Below, in pieces: positions 10,010-21,417 of a DNA stretch of 64,000 nucleotides. Source of the stretch: Gremmenia infestans (lineage: Eukaryota > Ascomycota > Leotiomycetes > Helotiales > Hamatocanthoscyphaceae); assembly GCA_032629725.1 (NCBI GenBank), contig JAFEVB010000018.1:186001-250000 (forward strand), written 5' to 3'. Within the stretch, counting starts at the first letter, position 1. Each line of letters starts with the position of its first letter. The translations under genes and the position numbers were made by a program. The notes under the pieces are model-generated. The model saw nothing but the letters and a program-made list of their open reading frames with translations. It was not told where the DNA came from and did not search any database.

Positions 10010-12392
10010 ATGACTGAGGAAATTCGCAATCCACTTGCGCCGGAGCAGTCGCTCAAAAGACCATTGGAAGGACAGCGATTGGAAGAAGCACATCCACCAC
10101 AGCCAATCTTCCCCGAAGACTCAGCAGTCACGAAAGCTGAGAAGATTGAGAGAAATGGCGTCAATGCCAGTACTGTTGAGGCTGCCGAAGCCCCAGTTAC
10201 CTCAGACGTCTCAGGACCGCCATCAAAACGAATCAAGGTTGACGAACAGAACGTGGAAGCTCCTAAAGTGGATGCAAGAGACAAGGTAAAAGGAATAGCT
10301 TTGGTGAAACCCGAGTGAGTCAGCCTTTTCTGATTGAGATTATTCTCCACAGGCATAAATAGATTTTCTAATATTTGGTTTATTTAGATACCTTATCGAC
10401 ACCTACAAAAGAGACGCTTCAGACCCCCGCGATGACGATGCTGCAGAAGGACGACGAACAGATTCCAGAGATTCGAGAGAAAATGGTGGAGGCAGAGACG
10501 GCAAAAAGAAAAAGAAAGAAAAGGGCCAGAACAAGAAGCGCGAATTCGGGTCTTGGTTTGACAAAATCCGATTGTGCAACACTCTAGCCACCAGTTCTGA
10601 ATTCTCACCAAAACCCTGCAGATTTGGAGAAAAGTGCAATTGCAGTCATGATCTACGGGAATACTTGAAGGATGGTAAGAGGGAAGACCTTACGACGTTT
10701 GGGGGGAAGTGCCCCGTGTGGGAAGCAAACGGCAGATGTCACGCAGGTTGGAAATGTCGATTTGTCGCAAGCCATTCCAAAGAGGTCGTGAGAGAAGATG
10801 GTCGTAAGGAGTTGGTCCTCATCGAGAAGGAAGGAGTGACGGCAGAAGATGATGATGATAATGAGAATCGAAAAGGTATCGTTAATGTCGTGGGAACGGA
10901 AGCAAAACTCCAGCTTGCCAAACGAAAAACAAAGACGGATAAAGCAGATGCATACTTGGAATGGATGGAAAAAGATGCAAGAATTATGGAGAAGATTCAT
11001 CAGGCAAAGAAGGCCGAGTCCGAAACCCAGAGACAGGAAGCTCGCGCTGAATTTGTTGATCCTCCTTTTTTGCCTTCCGAGAAGCGAAGAATATACTACG
11101 GTCCAGAGACTCCAGTTCTCGCTCCTCTTACGACACAAGGCAATCTTCCCTTCAGAAGGATGTGCGTCGAATTTGGAGCACAACTTACTTACTCTGAGAT
11201 GGCCATGTCGCTGCCCCTAATTCAAGGTCAGAAGGGTGAATGGGCTTTGATGAAAGCTCACGAGAGTGAGATTTCTCCACCAAGATATTCTCCGACATCG
11301 ATTGTTCAAGACTACGATAATTCGAAGGACCTGAAATTCGGAGCGCAGATATCAGCCAGCAAGCCATGGCAAGCTGTGAAGACAACAGAGGTTCTTTCGC
11401 GGTTGGTACCACACCTTCGGGTCATTGATCTAAACTGCGGATGCCCCATTGATCTTGTATTTCAACAAGGGGCTGGTTCAGCTCTACTGGATGCTCCATC
11501 AAAACTGGAAAAGATGATTCGAGGTATGAACATGGTTTCCGGAGACATTCCCATCTCAGCCAAAATTCGGATGGGCACTATGGATAGTAAGCCAACGGCT
11601 CAAAAGACGATTGAACGTCTGGCATTCGGTGGCCACGAATCCGATCGACTCGGTGCCCCAGGTTGTGCGGCAATTACACTTCATGGAAGAAGCAGGCAGC
11701 AGCGGTACACAAAGAATGCGGATTGGAGTTATATTGCCGAATGTGCTGCGCTCGTCAAGTCATACAACAAGAAGAAAGACGAGCTGACAGATACTGTCAT
11801 GGAACCAGATGCTCGCACTTTACCCAACGCCCCAGATGGAAGGATGTACTTCATTGGCAACGGAGACTGCTACTCACATGTTCAATATCTTGATGATATC
11901 CAGAATGGAGGAGTGGATTCTGTGATGGTAGCAAGAGGGGCTCTCATCAAGCCATGGATTTTCGAGGAGATCGAAAACGGACAGTACCTTGATAAGTCTG
12001 CTTCGGAGCGTCTTGGATATGTCGAAAAGTTCGTTCGCCATGGACTAGAAGCTTGGGGATCAGATGAAGTGGGAGTTGGACAAACTCGACGATTCTTGCT
12101 TGAGTGGCTAAGTTTTGCTCACCGCTATGTCCCAGTAGGCATTCTGGATCATCTCCCACCAAGTCTACAAGATAGACCACCTGCGTACAGGGGTCGAAGC
12201 GACTTGGAGACGTTATTAGCTAGTGAGAACTACTTGGACTGGGTCAAAATTAGGTAAGAATATCCACGCAGACCCAGGGTAAATACGTACTAATTCGTAC
12301 GCAGTGAAATGTTCCTTGGTCCGGCCCACAAGCATTTTCGATTCCAGCCAAAGCATAAGTCCAACAGCTATGATATTGAGGCAGAGGGATGA
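10010..12392 (+). CDS. DUS3: tRNA-dihydrouridine(47) synthase [NAD(P)+], Dus3 family
   Basis: Three exons: 10010-10314, 10388-12253, 12305-12392, giving 752 residues. A disordered charged N-terminus is followed by two CCCH-type fingers (PCRFGEKCNCSHD near residue 180, CPVWEANGRCHAGWKC near 210) and a TIM-barrel Dus domain from about residue 345 (PLTTQGNLPFRRMC, FGAQLTYSEMA). DLNCGCPIDLVFQQGAG carries the catalytic-cysteine region, and GNGDCYSH and MVARGALIKPWIF form the FMN-phosphate end. The last exon gives KISEMFLGPAHKHFRF.QPKHKSNSY, the conserved Dus3 ending. The enzyme reduces U47 in the variable loop of cytosolic tRNAs and, in yeast and human, uridines in mRNA. Intron 1 interrupts a weakly conserved region, intron 2 the conserved tail; both preserve frame. 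Confidence 0.95.
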
Positions 12393-13234
12393 TTTCTCCT
12401 AGAGGTAAATTTCGAGTGCGCGACGGAAGGTTTTCATGATTGCATAGCGAAAGGTTTTGGCTTTAGAAAGCACATGTCACGCAAATGTGGGCTTGGCTAA
12501 ACGAGTAGTTCTCTTCATTACGGAGTTTGCATAATGGATGATGAGAGATGGTTGCGAATACATGGAATAGATAGTATAGAAGCTCAACTTGAGCGGAAAG
12601 ATTAAAGGATTGCGTTGAGTCCTCGTGCAGAAGGAGCTATCGAGCTGCTTTTTGACCTATTCCCAGTTACATTTTGTCTTCCGTATTAGAGTCACAACTA
12701 CTTGCACTTCTAAACCATCAAATTTACATAAAAAGAACTATGAGGAACCAAATACAGTTTTGCTCTACTTCCCACCTGCCTTCTCCGGAACCTCGCTACC
12801 CCTTTTCGAGATATTTCACGTGCTTGACATGTCACGTGTAATGTCCCTTGCAATCCGCGCTAGAATTCCAAGGTTCTGCACAGCTATTCGTCTTAGATGA
12901 CGTTGCGAGAGCTGTCGGGAAAACAGACACACGACCCTCCAGGCACCCTCTCCTCTTCGTCCTTCCATTGTTTGCAACCTGAACACAGAACATCATCTTG
13001 CACTCACTGCTGTTCTGATCGAGCTTTGAATACTGTAAGTCTTCCTCATCTTCCTCATCTTCCTCATCTTCCTCATCTTCCGCATCTTCCGCAGGTTGCC
13101 TCGTCAAGTACATCAATCGCCAACAAATATAAACACACCACTAGCCTGGCGAAAACATCAACTAATTGTTCTATTTAGGACACGTTTCAACAATATCTCC
13201 TCCTCAATAACACAAACCTATTACGCCCGTCAAG
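12393..13234. other. Intergenic/5' leader region upstream of BAP31-like gene
   Basis: No protein-coding gene is supported. It holds two CACGTG E-boxes 16 bp apart (12817-12822, 12833-12838), a TTACGGAG element near 12519, and a likely 5'-UTR intron at 13035-13178 containing a 9-bp microsatellite. The E-boxes sit ~400 bp before the downstream start and could bind a bHLH factor. Confidence 0.5.
13041..13094 (+). repeat. 9-bp tandem repeat (CTTCCTCAT)x4 + 2 variants
   Basis: Four perfect CTTCCTCAT units (13041-13076) are followed by CTTCCGCAT and CTTCCGCAG. The array starts directly after a GTAAGT donor-like site (13035), inside a probable 5'-UTR intron, where it would form an unusual pyrimidine-rich tract. 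Confidence 0.85.
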
Positions 13235-14083
13235 ATGACGCTCTACTACAGTCTCGTAAGTCGATATCGCGCACCCCTCGGGTCGTCGTCACTCTGATGG
13301 CGGGGGCTTCGGGGATTGCCTCAAGCATGGTGGGACAAGAACACTACTAATCCCTCCCACCACAGGTCTTTCTGCTCCTCGTGGCCGAGATGGCACTCTT
13401 CATGCTCCTGATCGTGCCCCTCCCATTCACGATCCGCCGCAAGATGTTTACTTTCATGTCCGTTGCCCTTTCCCACTCGATCAGCACCCGCTTACGTGTT
13501 CCTCACAGCTCCGAAAGTCCTCTAATCGCGAAATTACAATACGGGATGAAGATAACATTTATCTTCATCCTAATCCTCTTCATTGATAGCGTCAATCGCG
13601 TCTATAGAGTTCAAGTCGAGCTCGCCGAGTCCAACAAGCAGCAAGGAGGGTATGTATCCCCCCGCCCTCGTAAACCTCCCCCCCCACTAACAGATCAGCA
13701 GAGCTGCTGTCCTCGGCCACGAACGCATGGAAGTGCAAGCGCGAAAGTTCTACTCCCAACGTAACATGTACCTCTGCGGCTTCACCCTCTTCCTCTCGCT
13801 GATCCTCAACCGCACCTACACCATGATCCTCGACGTGCTCCGCTTGGAAGAGAAGGTCAAGAAGTACGAAGGTGACCCCAAGGCTAGCGGCAAGTCCAGC
13901 GAAAAGCTCGCTAATGCTGGTGATGCTGGTGAGATTGGCCGCTTGAGGAAGGAGTTGAAGGACAAGGATCGTGATTTGGTGACCCTGAAGAAGCAGAGTG
14001 AGGGATTGAGCCGGGAGTATGGTGATTTGAGTGACAAGTATGGAGCTACGCAGGTAGATTCCACTCCTAAGAAGGACATATGA
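13235..14083 (+). CDS. BAP31/Yet-family ER membrane protein
   Basis: Four exons: 13235-13255 (21 nt, MTLYYSL), 13366-13457, 13509-13649, 13702-14083, giving 211 residues. Three hydrophobic segments: VFLLLVAEMALFMLLIVPLP, ITFIFILILFID and YLCGFTLFLSLIL. The signatures YYSLVF, VPLPFTIRR, FIDSVNRVYRVQ and FYSQRNMYLCGFTLFL are typical of BAP31/Yet1-3. A Lys/Glu/Asp-rich cytosolic tail from about residue 140 (DVLRLEEKVKKYEG..., LRKELKDKDRDLVTLKKQ) is a predicted coiled coil. The family acts in ER export and quality control; yeast Yet1/Yet3 also associate with the Opi1 lipid regulator. The intron after FTFI uses a GTCCGT donor, weaker than the others, but is required for the conserved FISESPLIAK join. 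Confidence 0.92.
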
Positions 14084-15324
14084 AGAATTGCGTGAGCAAG
14101 GTATACATGGTGAAGGAATTAGGTACAGGGCTTGTAGGTGGAGGTATGATGAGAGATTGTGGTGCATGATGAGGGCTTTGCAGGCTACCCACGGCGTATT
14201 TGCGCAGTAGCTTGGAGAAAAAGTAGCTTTTTTGGAGTTCGGCAGACACGTCGTTTTGTATTTATAGCAGAAAATGGATGGTTTTCCTTGCCGGTCCGCT
14301 GTAGTTTTCACGGCCTTCAAGCCGGCATTCGCATAGTTCTCGGACATTTCAATTTCCAAGATGCAGTCCTTATTTAAGGTTTATATTCATCTTGACCTCT
14401 GATTGTCTCGTAGTCTGTGAGACGTTGTAGCTATTCTCATCTGAAACTTCGATTTGATTTTTGGGGATTTACATGATTTCTTCAGACTGGCTTCATGGCT
14501 AGTCAAAGACCGATCCAGATAGAGTATTGCTTTAAAAGTTAAAGATGTAAGGTGATTCACGTCCTAGCAAGAGTTCTGTTAATTGCAATATACTTGAAGT
14601 TTGATTTACGTATTGATCGGAAGCAATCCGTAAAGAGCCATCTCGTCTGTATAACATAGTGCCAGGTCCGGAGAGTTAAATCACATCTCCTGAGAAAGTT
14701 ATATACAGTTCCATTCATTCCTGTAATCTTGTCTGGAGCTACAGCAGACGACCATCCGGTTGGTTTCTTCCTATCTCGTCTCGCGAGACCAGAATTCTCG
14801 TGGCATTGTGGCAAATGTTGGCGATATCACTTCTTCCTAATTTCTGGGAACCTTTGTTTTGTTGTTTTTGTTATTACTCTAGTCTATATTCGTTTTGGGG
14901 ATTAAAACTATTCGATGACGCGAAACATTGAGAAAGTGATACGAGGCATACCAGCTTGGAGGTTTCGAGGCCTCAGAATTCACTTTAGGACGTTGAAAAG
15001 GCCACCATGAATCTTTCGGTTTCAACCCCACCCACTCACTCACCCTCCTAGGTCCAATTACTTGATTCCGATTCACTTGGACACCTCTCTGCCTTCTTAC
15101 AGTTTCTGCTTCTCCTCAACTTCACTTTTACCTCTTTGAACGTCCGCTTACATCGATTGTGGAACAACCATGCAATTGTGCGCTTAACTAAAACCTCATC
15201 TTCTTATTTCCTTCGTGCTTAGTCGTCAGGTCACATTGCTAAAGTATTTGCTTCCACCTTCACCTTTGCCTTCAGTTTCAATTGCGTTGCACACTATCAA
15301 AACATCAACATACCACCAGGAAGC
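14084..15324. other. Intergenic region without recognisable features
   Basis: 1.24 kb downstream of the BAP31-like gene. The short ORFs show no coding signature. The last ~250 bp is pyrimidine-rich and is probably the promoter and 5' leader of the DUF7918 gene. Confidence 0.4.
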
Positions 15325-16570
15325 ATGGACATTCTTACCATCCCCCCCCGGCATCAGCGCCCAGATTTTGATTGGAGGTAAGGTCGCAGAAGAGCTCGAA
15401 GACCCCGACGATATTCAAGTCGAGCATCAAAACCCCAGGGTGGCCAAATATCAAGCCAGCCATACTATATCCAAGTACATCGAGTCTATCACCAACCAGA
15501 CCTTCGCTGTTAAACTCTCCCTAGATCGACCCCATTCCGATAGCATGGACTCCAAGGTTCGCTTCTACATCAGCGTAGACGGAATTCAGGCTTGGATTAG
15601 CACTGCTTCCAGGCCCAGAGTCAAGGAGAATAATGGCCATTGGGAAGACAAAGTGGAGGGTGTCAAAGAGGGAAAGGGTCGCGGTTGCACAGTCAGGAAG
15701 TTTCGGTTTGCGGAGATTAAGACCAGTAAGTTTTGCATTCCCTTCTCTATAACTGGAGGCTCGAAGCTGTCTTTGATCTCACGGCAAGGTGCTAACAACA
15801 TGGAATCACAGGTAGCGACTCGCTGGAACCTGCTAAGGTTAAGCGCCTTACTCAGCGCCTCTTGCCGGTTGGGACCATCGAGATTAAGGTATATCGTGAG
15901 AACTACGGCAAGCAAGGGGGTGAGACACCTGGTACGACGAAAGGTTTCCACAAGCAAGACAAAGTGATCCCTGAGAAAGCTCTAAAGGGCGGCGATGCAA
16001 AAAGTCACAGTACTACGTATGCCATTCATGTTATTCTTCTCTAACAGATGGCAACATGAAACTAACTTTGTCGGGCACAGGTTAGGAGTAGCTATGAGGA
16101 CTAAAAGAGGCGAAGTCTGGCGCACTGAGAAGAGAGATGGCGAAGATTACCCACTATGCATCTTTCAGTTCTTCTACCGCAATACTAAATCGCTCAAACA
16201 AATGCAAATCATCCCCCGGACTCCCTCTCCATCTCCCTCCCCTTCGCCACCCTCCTCCCGCTCCTCGTCCCCCGAACAAGACGGCGTTCCCAGCGTCGAC
16301 GACTACACCCCGGCCCAACAACTCCAGCTTCAAGTCCTACTTGCAAATTTCGCAAAGCAGAACAAAAGCGCTTCATCCTCTGTTCTTAGAAGTAGAGGAA
16401 AGCACAGGGCGGTGAAGATCAAGAAAGAACATGGCGAGAAGAGGGGTCTAAGCAGTGGTGGTGTTAGAGCTTCTAAGAAGGCTAGGGGTGAACAAGGACC
16501 GGTTAATATTGATTTAACTGGTGACTCTGAGTCTGAGGACGAGGGCGAGAATGAGATGTTCGTCACCTAG
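15325..16570 (+). pseudogene. DUF7918-family gene, copy 1, with apparent +1 frameshift in a C8 tract
   Basis: Exons 15325-15725, 15812-16016, 16081-16570. From the ATG at 15325 the frame reads MDILTIPP and then derails in a run of eight C (15342-15349). With seven C it would continue PGISAQILIGG, matching the family start (compare MAVLDIIPGIEV at 63140), and the gene would encode 364 residues; with eight the total is not a multiple of three. The rest is intact: HTISKYIESITNQTF, VRFYISVDGIQ, TVRKFRFAEIKT, IPEKALKGGDAKSHSTTLG and FYRNTKSLKQMQIIPRTPSP. The tail is basic with KIKKEHG and ends NIDLTGDSESEDE. Function of DUF7918 is unknown. It may be a fresh pseudogene or a homopolymer assembly error, since everything downstream is well preserved. 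Confidence 0.75.
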
Positions 16571-17317
16571 AATTCGGGATCTGATGACATTGGGCTGGAG
16601 AAGTGCGATAGAAGAGGCGCTGTGCTTGGTCTGTCGGCGGACAGGGTGGTTGAAACTTGGTCTAGGAATGGCGCGTTATGGTGGGAGGAGTTACTTGGAA
16701 GGAGACTTATCAACTTATGACTTATGACTAATTCTGGGAGGCGTATGATAGGAGACAATAGCGATTTTTAATTGACAAAGTTATCATCCAGGTGAAGCTA
16801 GAATTAGGAAGATGCATCCATCAAATCCCCGGAGCAACTGTAAGGGCCAGTCTTTGCCGGAAGCCTCTTGGCGTCCTCCCAAGTTGGTGCTCTGTTCACG
16901 GAAGAGCAACAGTTTGCTTTACTTCTCGAGAATATTTCATCGGTCTGTTATTCAGGTTTTGCGATGCTTGTGAATTTCATTAGTTGACATTTGTTAAGTC
17001 TCATTCCAGGGACACGTGCATGAAGATCTTCTTTTTTCTATCAAGTTAGAATTGTATTAACTGCTGATGAAGATTATGTACCCTCCCTGATGGATTGCCG
17101 TTAACGAATGAATGCCCATATATTGAAATCCGGATATTTTTCTCCTAGAAACAAACTTAAATGTTAGTTTGCAACCTTCCCATATAAATGTGCCGCCAGA
17201 TTCATCTCCTCATGATAGAGAGAAACCCGCGACGAAATTCTCAATGTGCCAAATCGATCCGGTAGCGCAAGCCATGTAAGAACAAGTGATGCTTTTGAAG
17301 TGCATGAAGAGTTCCCC
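16571..17317. other. Intergenic region between convergent DUF7918 copies 1 and 2
   Basis: About 750 bp separates the 3' ends of two oppositely oriented DUF7918 genes. The small ORFs have no support. One CACGTG lies at 17013-17018. I see no transposon that would explain the pairing. Confidence 0.4.
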
Positions 17318-18588
17318 TCAGTCCAAGTAAATGGCTTCAGGCTCCTCTTCAGTCAGATCGATAGTAATCTTGCCAAATATCTTCTTGGGCTTCTTTCGTG
17401 GTGTGGCGGATTCCTTCTCGTCATTCATCTCGCGTTTTATATGTTTGGGTTTTCCCGGGCCTTCAACCATCAAGGGACTTGGACTTCCCTAGATAGACAT
17501 TTGAGTTAGCCCACCTCTATTTGCATATCAGAACCAAAGTTGCAAACCGCATGAGGTTGTCAGTGGTAGAAGTAACATACCACGAGACTTTTAAGGAACA
17601 CCTCCAACTGGCTCTTTTGTGCTTGGGAAAGATTTTCGAGGTTCACGATTGGTGAAGTGATTGACGCTGGTTCTACGATCTCTTCCACTTCTGGTGTTTT
17701 GGGAAGGACAAGGAGGGATTTGAGTGCTTCCCCTATACGGAGAAATGTCAGCAGGTGCATGCTAAAGGAGAAACATGTTTCCTACGAGCACGATATTTGA
17801 AGACTAAGATGAGTATTGGAAAGCATTCGCCATCGAGCGCTTCTGTGTCCCAAGGGTCGTCTAAGTCATCAAGTTGTTCCTCCTTTCCAAGTCTATTCCA
17901 AGCCAAAGAATTAGCCGATCATGAAATCGCAGAACGACAAAAAGGAAACTAACATGGTGCCGTGAGACTTTGACTCTTCAATCAATGCTTTCTCATGAAT
18001 CTTCAAGGAATAATCAGTCTCTTTATATTCCTCCTGGCGCCGCATACGTGAATGCTTGCCAGCCGATTCTCGAGTTACGCAAACTTGAATCTTCCCAATA
18101 GAGGACATCATCTCTTTGTGCTCTTCGATCCTAGACTTTCGAAGCTTCTTGGAGGCTATTTCAGAAGTCAGAACAGAGATATCGAGTTCTGATTGACACT
18201 TACTAGTCTGAATCTTGGCAAACACCATTGGCTTGACAGTTGAACCATTTTCTGTGGACGTGGTGACCCCATTCACCTCGTAGCTCCATGATTTCTTCGC
18301 AAATTCAGCCTCGTTCATAAGTGGTGTTTGGATCTCGTTGCCATCAACAAAGACTTCGAACGCAAGATTGGGGGCATCAAGTTTGTATGGTTCCTTGGCA
18401 GAAAGTCTGATGGTGAATGCCTTTCCGGTAGTAGCCTCGATGTACTTGGTTATGGTCCATTTGTTCTGATGAAGAACAACGGATGGATCATTGTGTTCTA
18501 TCTCGTCATTTTCGGCCTCGTATTCCGTCAAAGCTTGTCCGTCAACACAGACCGTCACTTCCAAGCCTAAACGCTCCGGATGGATCAT
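17318..18588 (-). CDS. DUF7918 domain-containing protein, copy 2 (intact)
   Basis: Five exons: 18588-18204, 18155-17954, 17892-17786, 17732-17581, 17488-17318, giving 338 residues in one frame. The DUF7918 core comprises GLEVTVCVDGQALTEYE, WTITKYIEATTGKAFTIRL, LAFEVFVDGNEI, MVFAKIQT, GKIQVCVTRES, HEKALIEESKSHGTILG and LVFKYRAREALKSLLVLPKTP. The last exon has HIKREM (IKRE, a psi-K-x-E SUMO consensus, 17429-17440), a KKPKK basic patch, and ITIDLTEEE (17351-17362), a SUMO-interacting-like motif. Introns after IQT and in SHGT[I]LG have the same phases (1 and 2) as in the other copies. Molecular function is unknown; the tail suggests a nuclear role (inference). The start ATGATCCATCC gives the canonical-looking MIHPERLGLEV. 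Confidence 0.85.
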
Positions 18589-21417
18589 ATTGGCTCCGGC
18601 AATGGTGAAAAGAAGCTCCTGGTCTGATAGCTGAGACTAAGAGCCGGGGCAGTTCAAAAGCCAGAATATGAAGTGAGGATATTCATAAAGATTGAGGTTG
18701 TGAAGAAGAGAACTTCTGCAAGATGAGAGACATTTTTAAAAAAATAAACGAGGGAGCGCATCTTTCCGAGAACAGGATTTACTGCTGAGAAGGGTTTATG
18801 TCAAGTGAATAGACCTGTAGTAGAAACGTGTTAAGTTGCAGTTGGAGTTGACTGCTGACTTAATTTATGAGGTAAGAGGTCTAAATTCATATGACTTTCA
18901 ACCGCGGACGATCACTTCAAGAATACTAGAGGATTCCAATTATGAAAGATGCTTGACAGATAGAGACGTTATAGATAGACACACTATCACATATATATCA
19001 CATCTATCATATTCATTAAAGCCGGAAGGGGAGGATCGCCAGTAGCATTGCCGTATCTTACTTGGGATAGCCTCCATGACAACAATCGTTCACCACTTTA
19101 ATAAGCAAGAAGTTCAGCTTATTTGATTGCCGTTTGTTATTACAATTACCTAGCCATGTCCCTCAAACTCCCCGTTCTCATATAATGCCGCGACCCATTA
19201 AGGAAAGACAAACCCGTCCATATTGACTTTCATGGAACCTCTCGTACTGACTAGTATTTCACAAAGTCCTCTCTGCAATCCACAACCCATAGCATCTTCA
19301 AAAGTCCAGCACCAGTCCCATGCTTCTCCTCTGCTTGATTCGTAGCCTTCATACCATAATGTTTTAACTAGCTTGTTACTTCAATCCTCCTCAGTCAATG
19401 TTGTAACCCCCCACATATCATATAAACGTGTAGTAGGTGGCTCTCAAGCAAGGGTCTTCTGCATCTATGTTTCTTGCTCCTTATTCCCCATGTTACCGCT
19501 TGAATCTCCTATTGTCATTGAAAGCATCGCCGACAATGCCATCAAAATCGTATCTCACATTTCCACTCTACTATGAAGGTACGAGTATCCGCTTTTTCTT
19601 CTCCTAGCAGAAGCCAAGCGTCAGATCATACAATAAAAATCCCTATTCTCCGTTCTTATTCGCGGAATTTCCAGCTAGAGAGTATTCTTCAAACACCACT
19701 CCTTGGAAAGTATCTCGTGCTCATCAATGCATTTCTTGACTAATTTCAGGCGTGGCATAAAGCAGGTTGTCAGGATAGAAAGCAGTTTCCTCCACGACGT
19801 TTCATTTTTCAAAGACCTTCTGGATTTCATTTCCGTCTCCACTTTGATTCCTCTCATATCAAGTGCCAAGAGCGTGGGGATGGGAGATAGTTTGGGTATA
19901 TGGGTTTTGATGTTGGATGTTTCATAGTTGGCGGACCATCGGAAGGGGTGAATCTTCTACATATGTCGACATCCAAGCATAGCCGAGGGCCATATTTTGT
20001 TGATTCGTGCGGCTACTACAATGCATCCATTCAAGGGATGAGATCAAGAATGTGGATTAGAATTCCTAGGATTTGAGAACTTGCTTTTCTGGCAGCTACG
20101 TTTGATTGGAAAGACGATGTAGCCCAAGGTAATCGTTGATATGAGGGGATCGCTTGTTTACTAGATGGCATATGCAACGAGACTCATAAAAGATGCAGCT
20201 AGGAGATAAGCCATGCAATAGACCCCACCCTCAAATACTCACAAGTAGAGATCACGATCCGTCCTTGCAAAAGTCAGGTGCCTAGCCGCTGTTCACTGAA
20301 CGTTTTCATCAAAAGGAACAAAGTACCATATTCAACCATGACATACATATAAAATCCTTTTGGGTTCTATTATCAAAGACAGAAGCATAAAAGCCATAGT
20401 TCCATAACCTCACTCGCAAGTCACGAATCATGGCGGGCAGCGGCAAGTAGCGGGTCCACTGCAGGTGGACATGCAGGGTGGGTTGAAAAATAGTTCGCTG
20501 TGCAGTACAAGTGCGTCTCGAAAGATAGGGTTCCATGGGGGTAGTGTGCTATTTAGTAGAAAATAACGATCTAGCTGCGTCGAAATGGCGGTGAGGAAGG
20601 AGGGAAGGTATGCAGGATTGCAAGAATGGGGGATGTTGAGTTGCGCATTTGGGGTTGGGGTTGGGGGGGGGGAGAAATTTTTGAATCACGTGAAACAGAG
20701 AGTAGTAGGAAGTGATATTGATTCTTGTATAGTTTGAGGGGGGTTGACAGACTGATAGTATGATAGGAGTTTATGGCGGAAACCAACCAGTATGGCCAGT
20801 AAATGTGATTGCGATGGCGATAGAGGATGTAACGTGTGTCGAGGATCACAAGTGAATACATAATTGAAGCATATTGAGCTGTTTATTGTAGATCAGAGTC
20901 GTCTCTTGACGGTCTATCGTATAAACCTATTCGTGCAATGAGGCCTTGCGAACAAGTTGAGTCTAGATGTTGGATATCTAGAAAGATATTATCCAAGTCT
21001 TGTCTGAAGACTAGCGCCTGCCGGACAAGCGCGTGCAAATTTTCACCATAAGTGGAATGGTAAAGAAGTCTCTGGTACGAAATGTTGAACGGATGCTTTA
21101 TAACTATTTCAATGAAGAATGAAAATAAGTTTTGTAGTCGGCGATGAACGCTTACATGCCATTTGAACATATATGAAAAGATCGTTACAACTCTTGAGCT
21201 GTGTCCGCAGCTCATGAGTAAGAGAGCAAGCAAAGAAAGCTAGGTTGTTGGACCATTGCATCTTCAATTCCGTCACTTGACGCCAGCGTGTCCATATACC
21301 AAACCCATAAGTGTTCCCTCCCCCGAGACGACATTTGATGACGCCGCACCGAGTACAATGAAATCCAATCATCCATCCAATTTCCCAGCTGATGATCCAT
21401 CGACGTCCCCCGAGAAA
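18589..21417. other. Gene-poor region with a possible gene fragment
   Basis: No complete gene is supported across 2.8 kb. On the minus strand at about 19675-20010 there is protein-like sequence in two frames (MALGYAWMSTYVEDSPLP and a downstream open frame ending LSKEWCLKNTL), a possible broken gene. A G-rich run lies near 20656-20675 and a TCACGTGA palindrome at 20696-20703. Confidence 0.4.
19675..20005 (-). pseudogene. Possible gene fragment or unresolved short gene
   Basis: Reading the minus strand, ATG at about 20005 opens 22 codons (MALGYAWMSTYVEDSPLP...). Shortly after, an adjacent frame stays open for about 90 codons (RWSANYETSNIKTHIPKL, LALDMRGIKVETEMKSRRSL, LTTCFMPRLKLVKKCIDEHE) to a TAG at 19675-19677. 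Amino-acid composition looks protein-like, but no clean intron joins the two frames and I recognise no family. It could be a frameshifted relic or chance. Confidence 0.25.

Noticed and set aside
10653..11183. 176-codon minus-strand ORF
   Set aside because: Antisense to the Dus3 coding sequence; Phe/Ser/Leu-rich shadow translation.
13041..13094. CRISPR-like repeat array
   Set aside because: Units are only 9 bp and directly adjacent without spacers, in a eukaryotic genome; it is a microsatellite.
13592..14359. 255-codon minus-strand ORF
   Set aside because: Antisense across exons and introns of the BAP31-like gene; no conserved motif.
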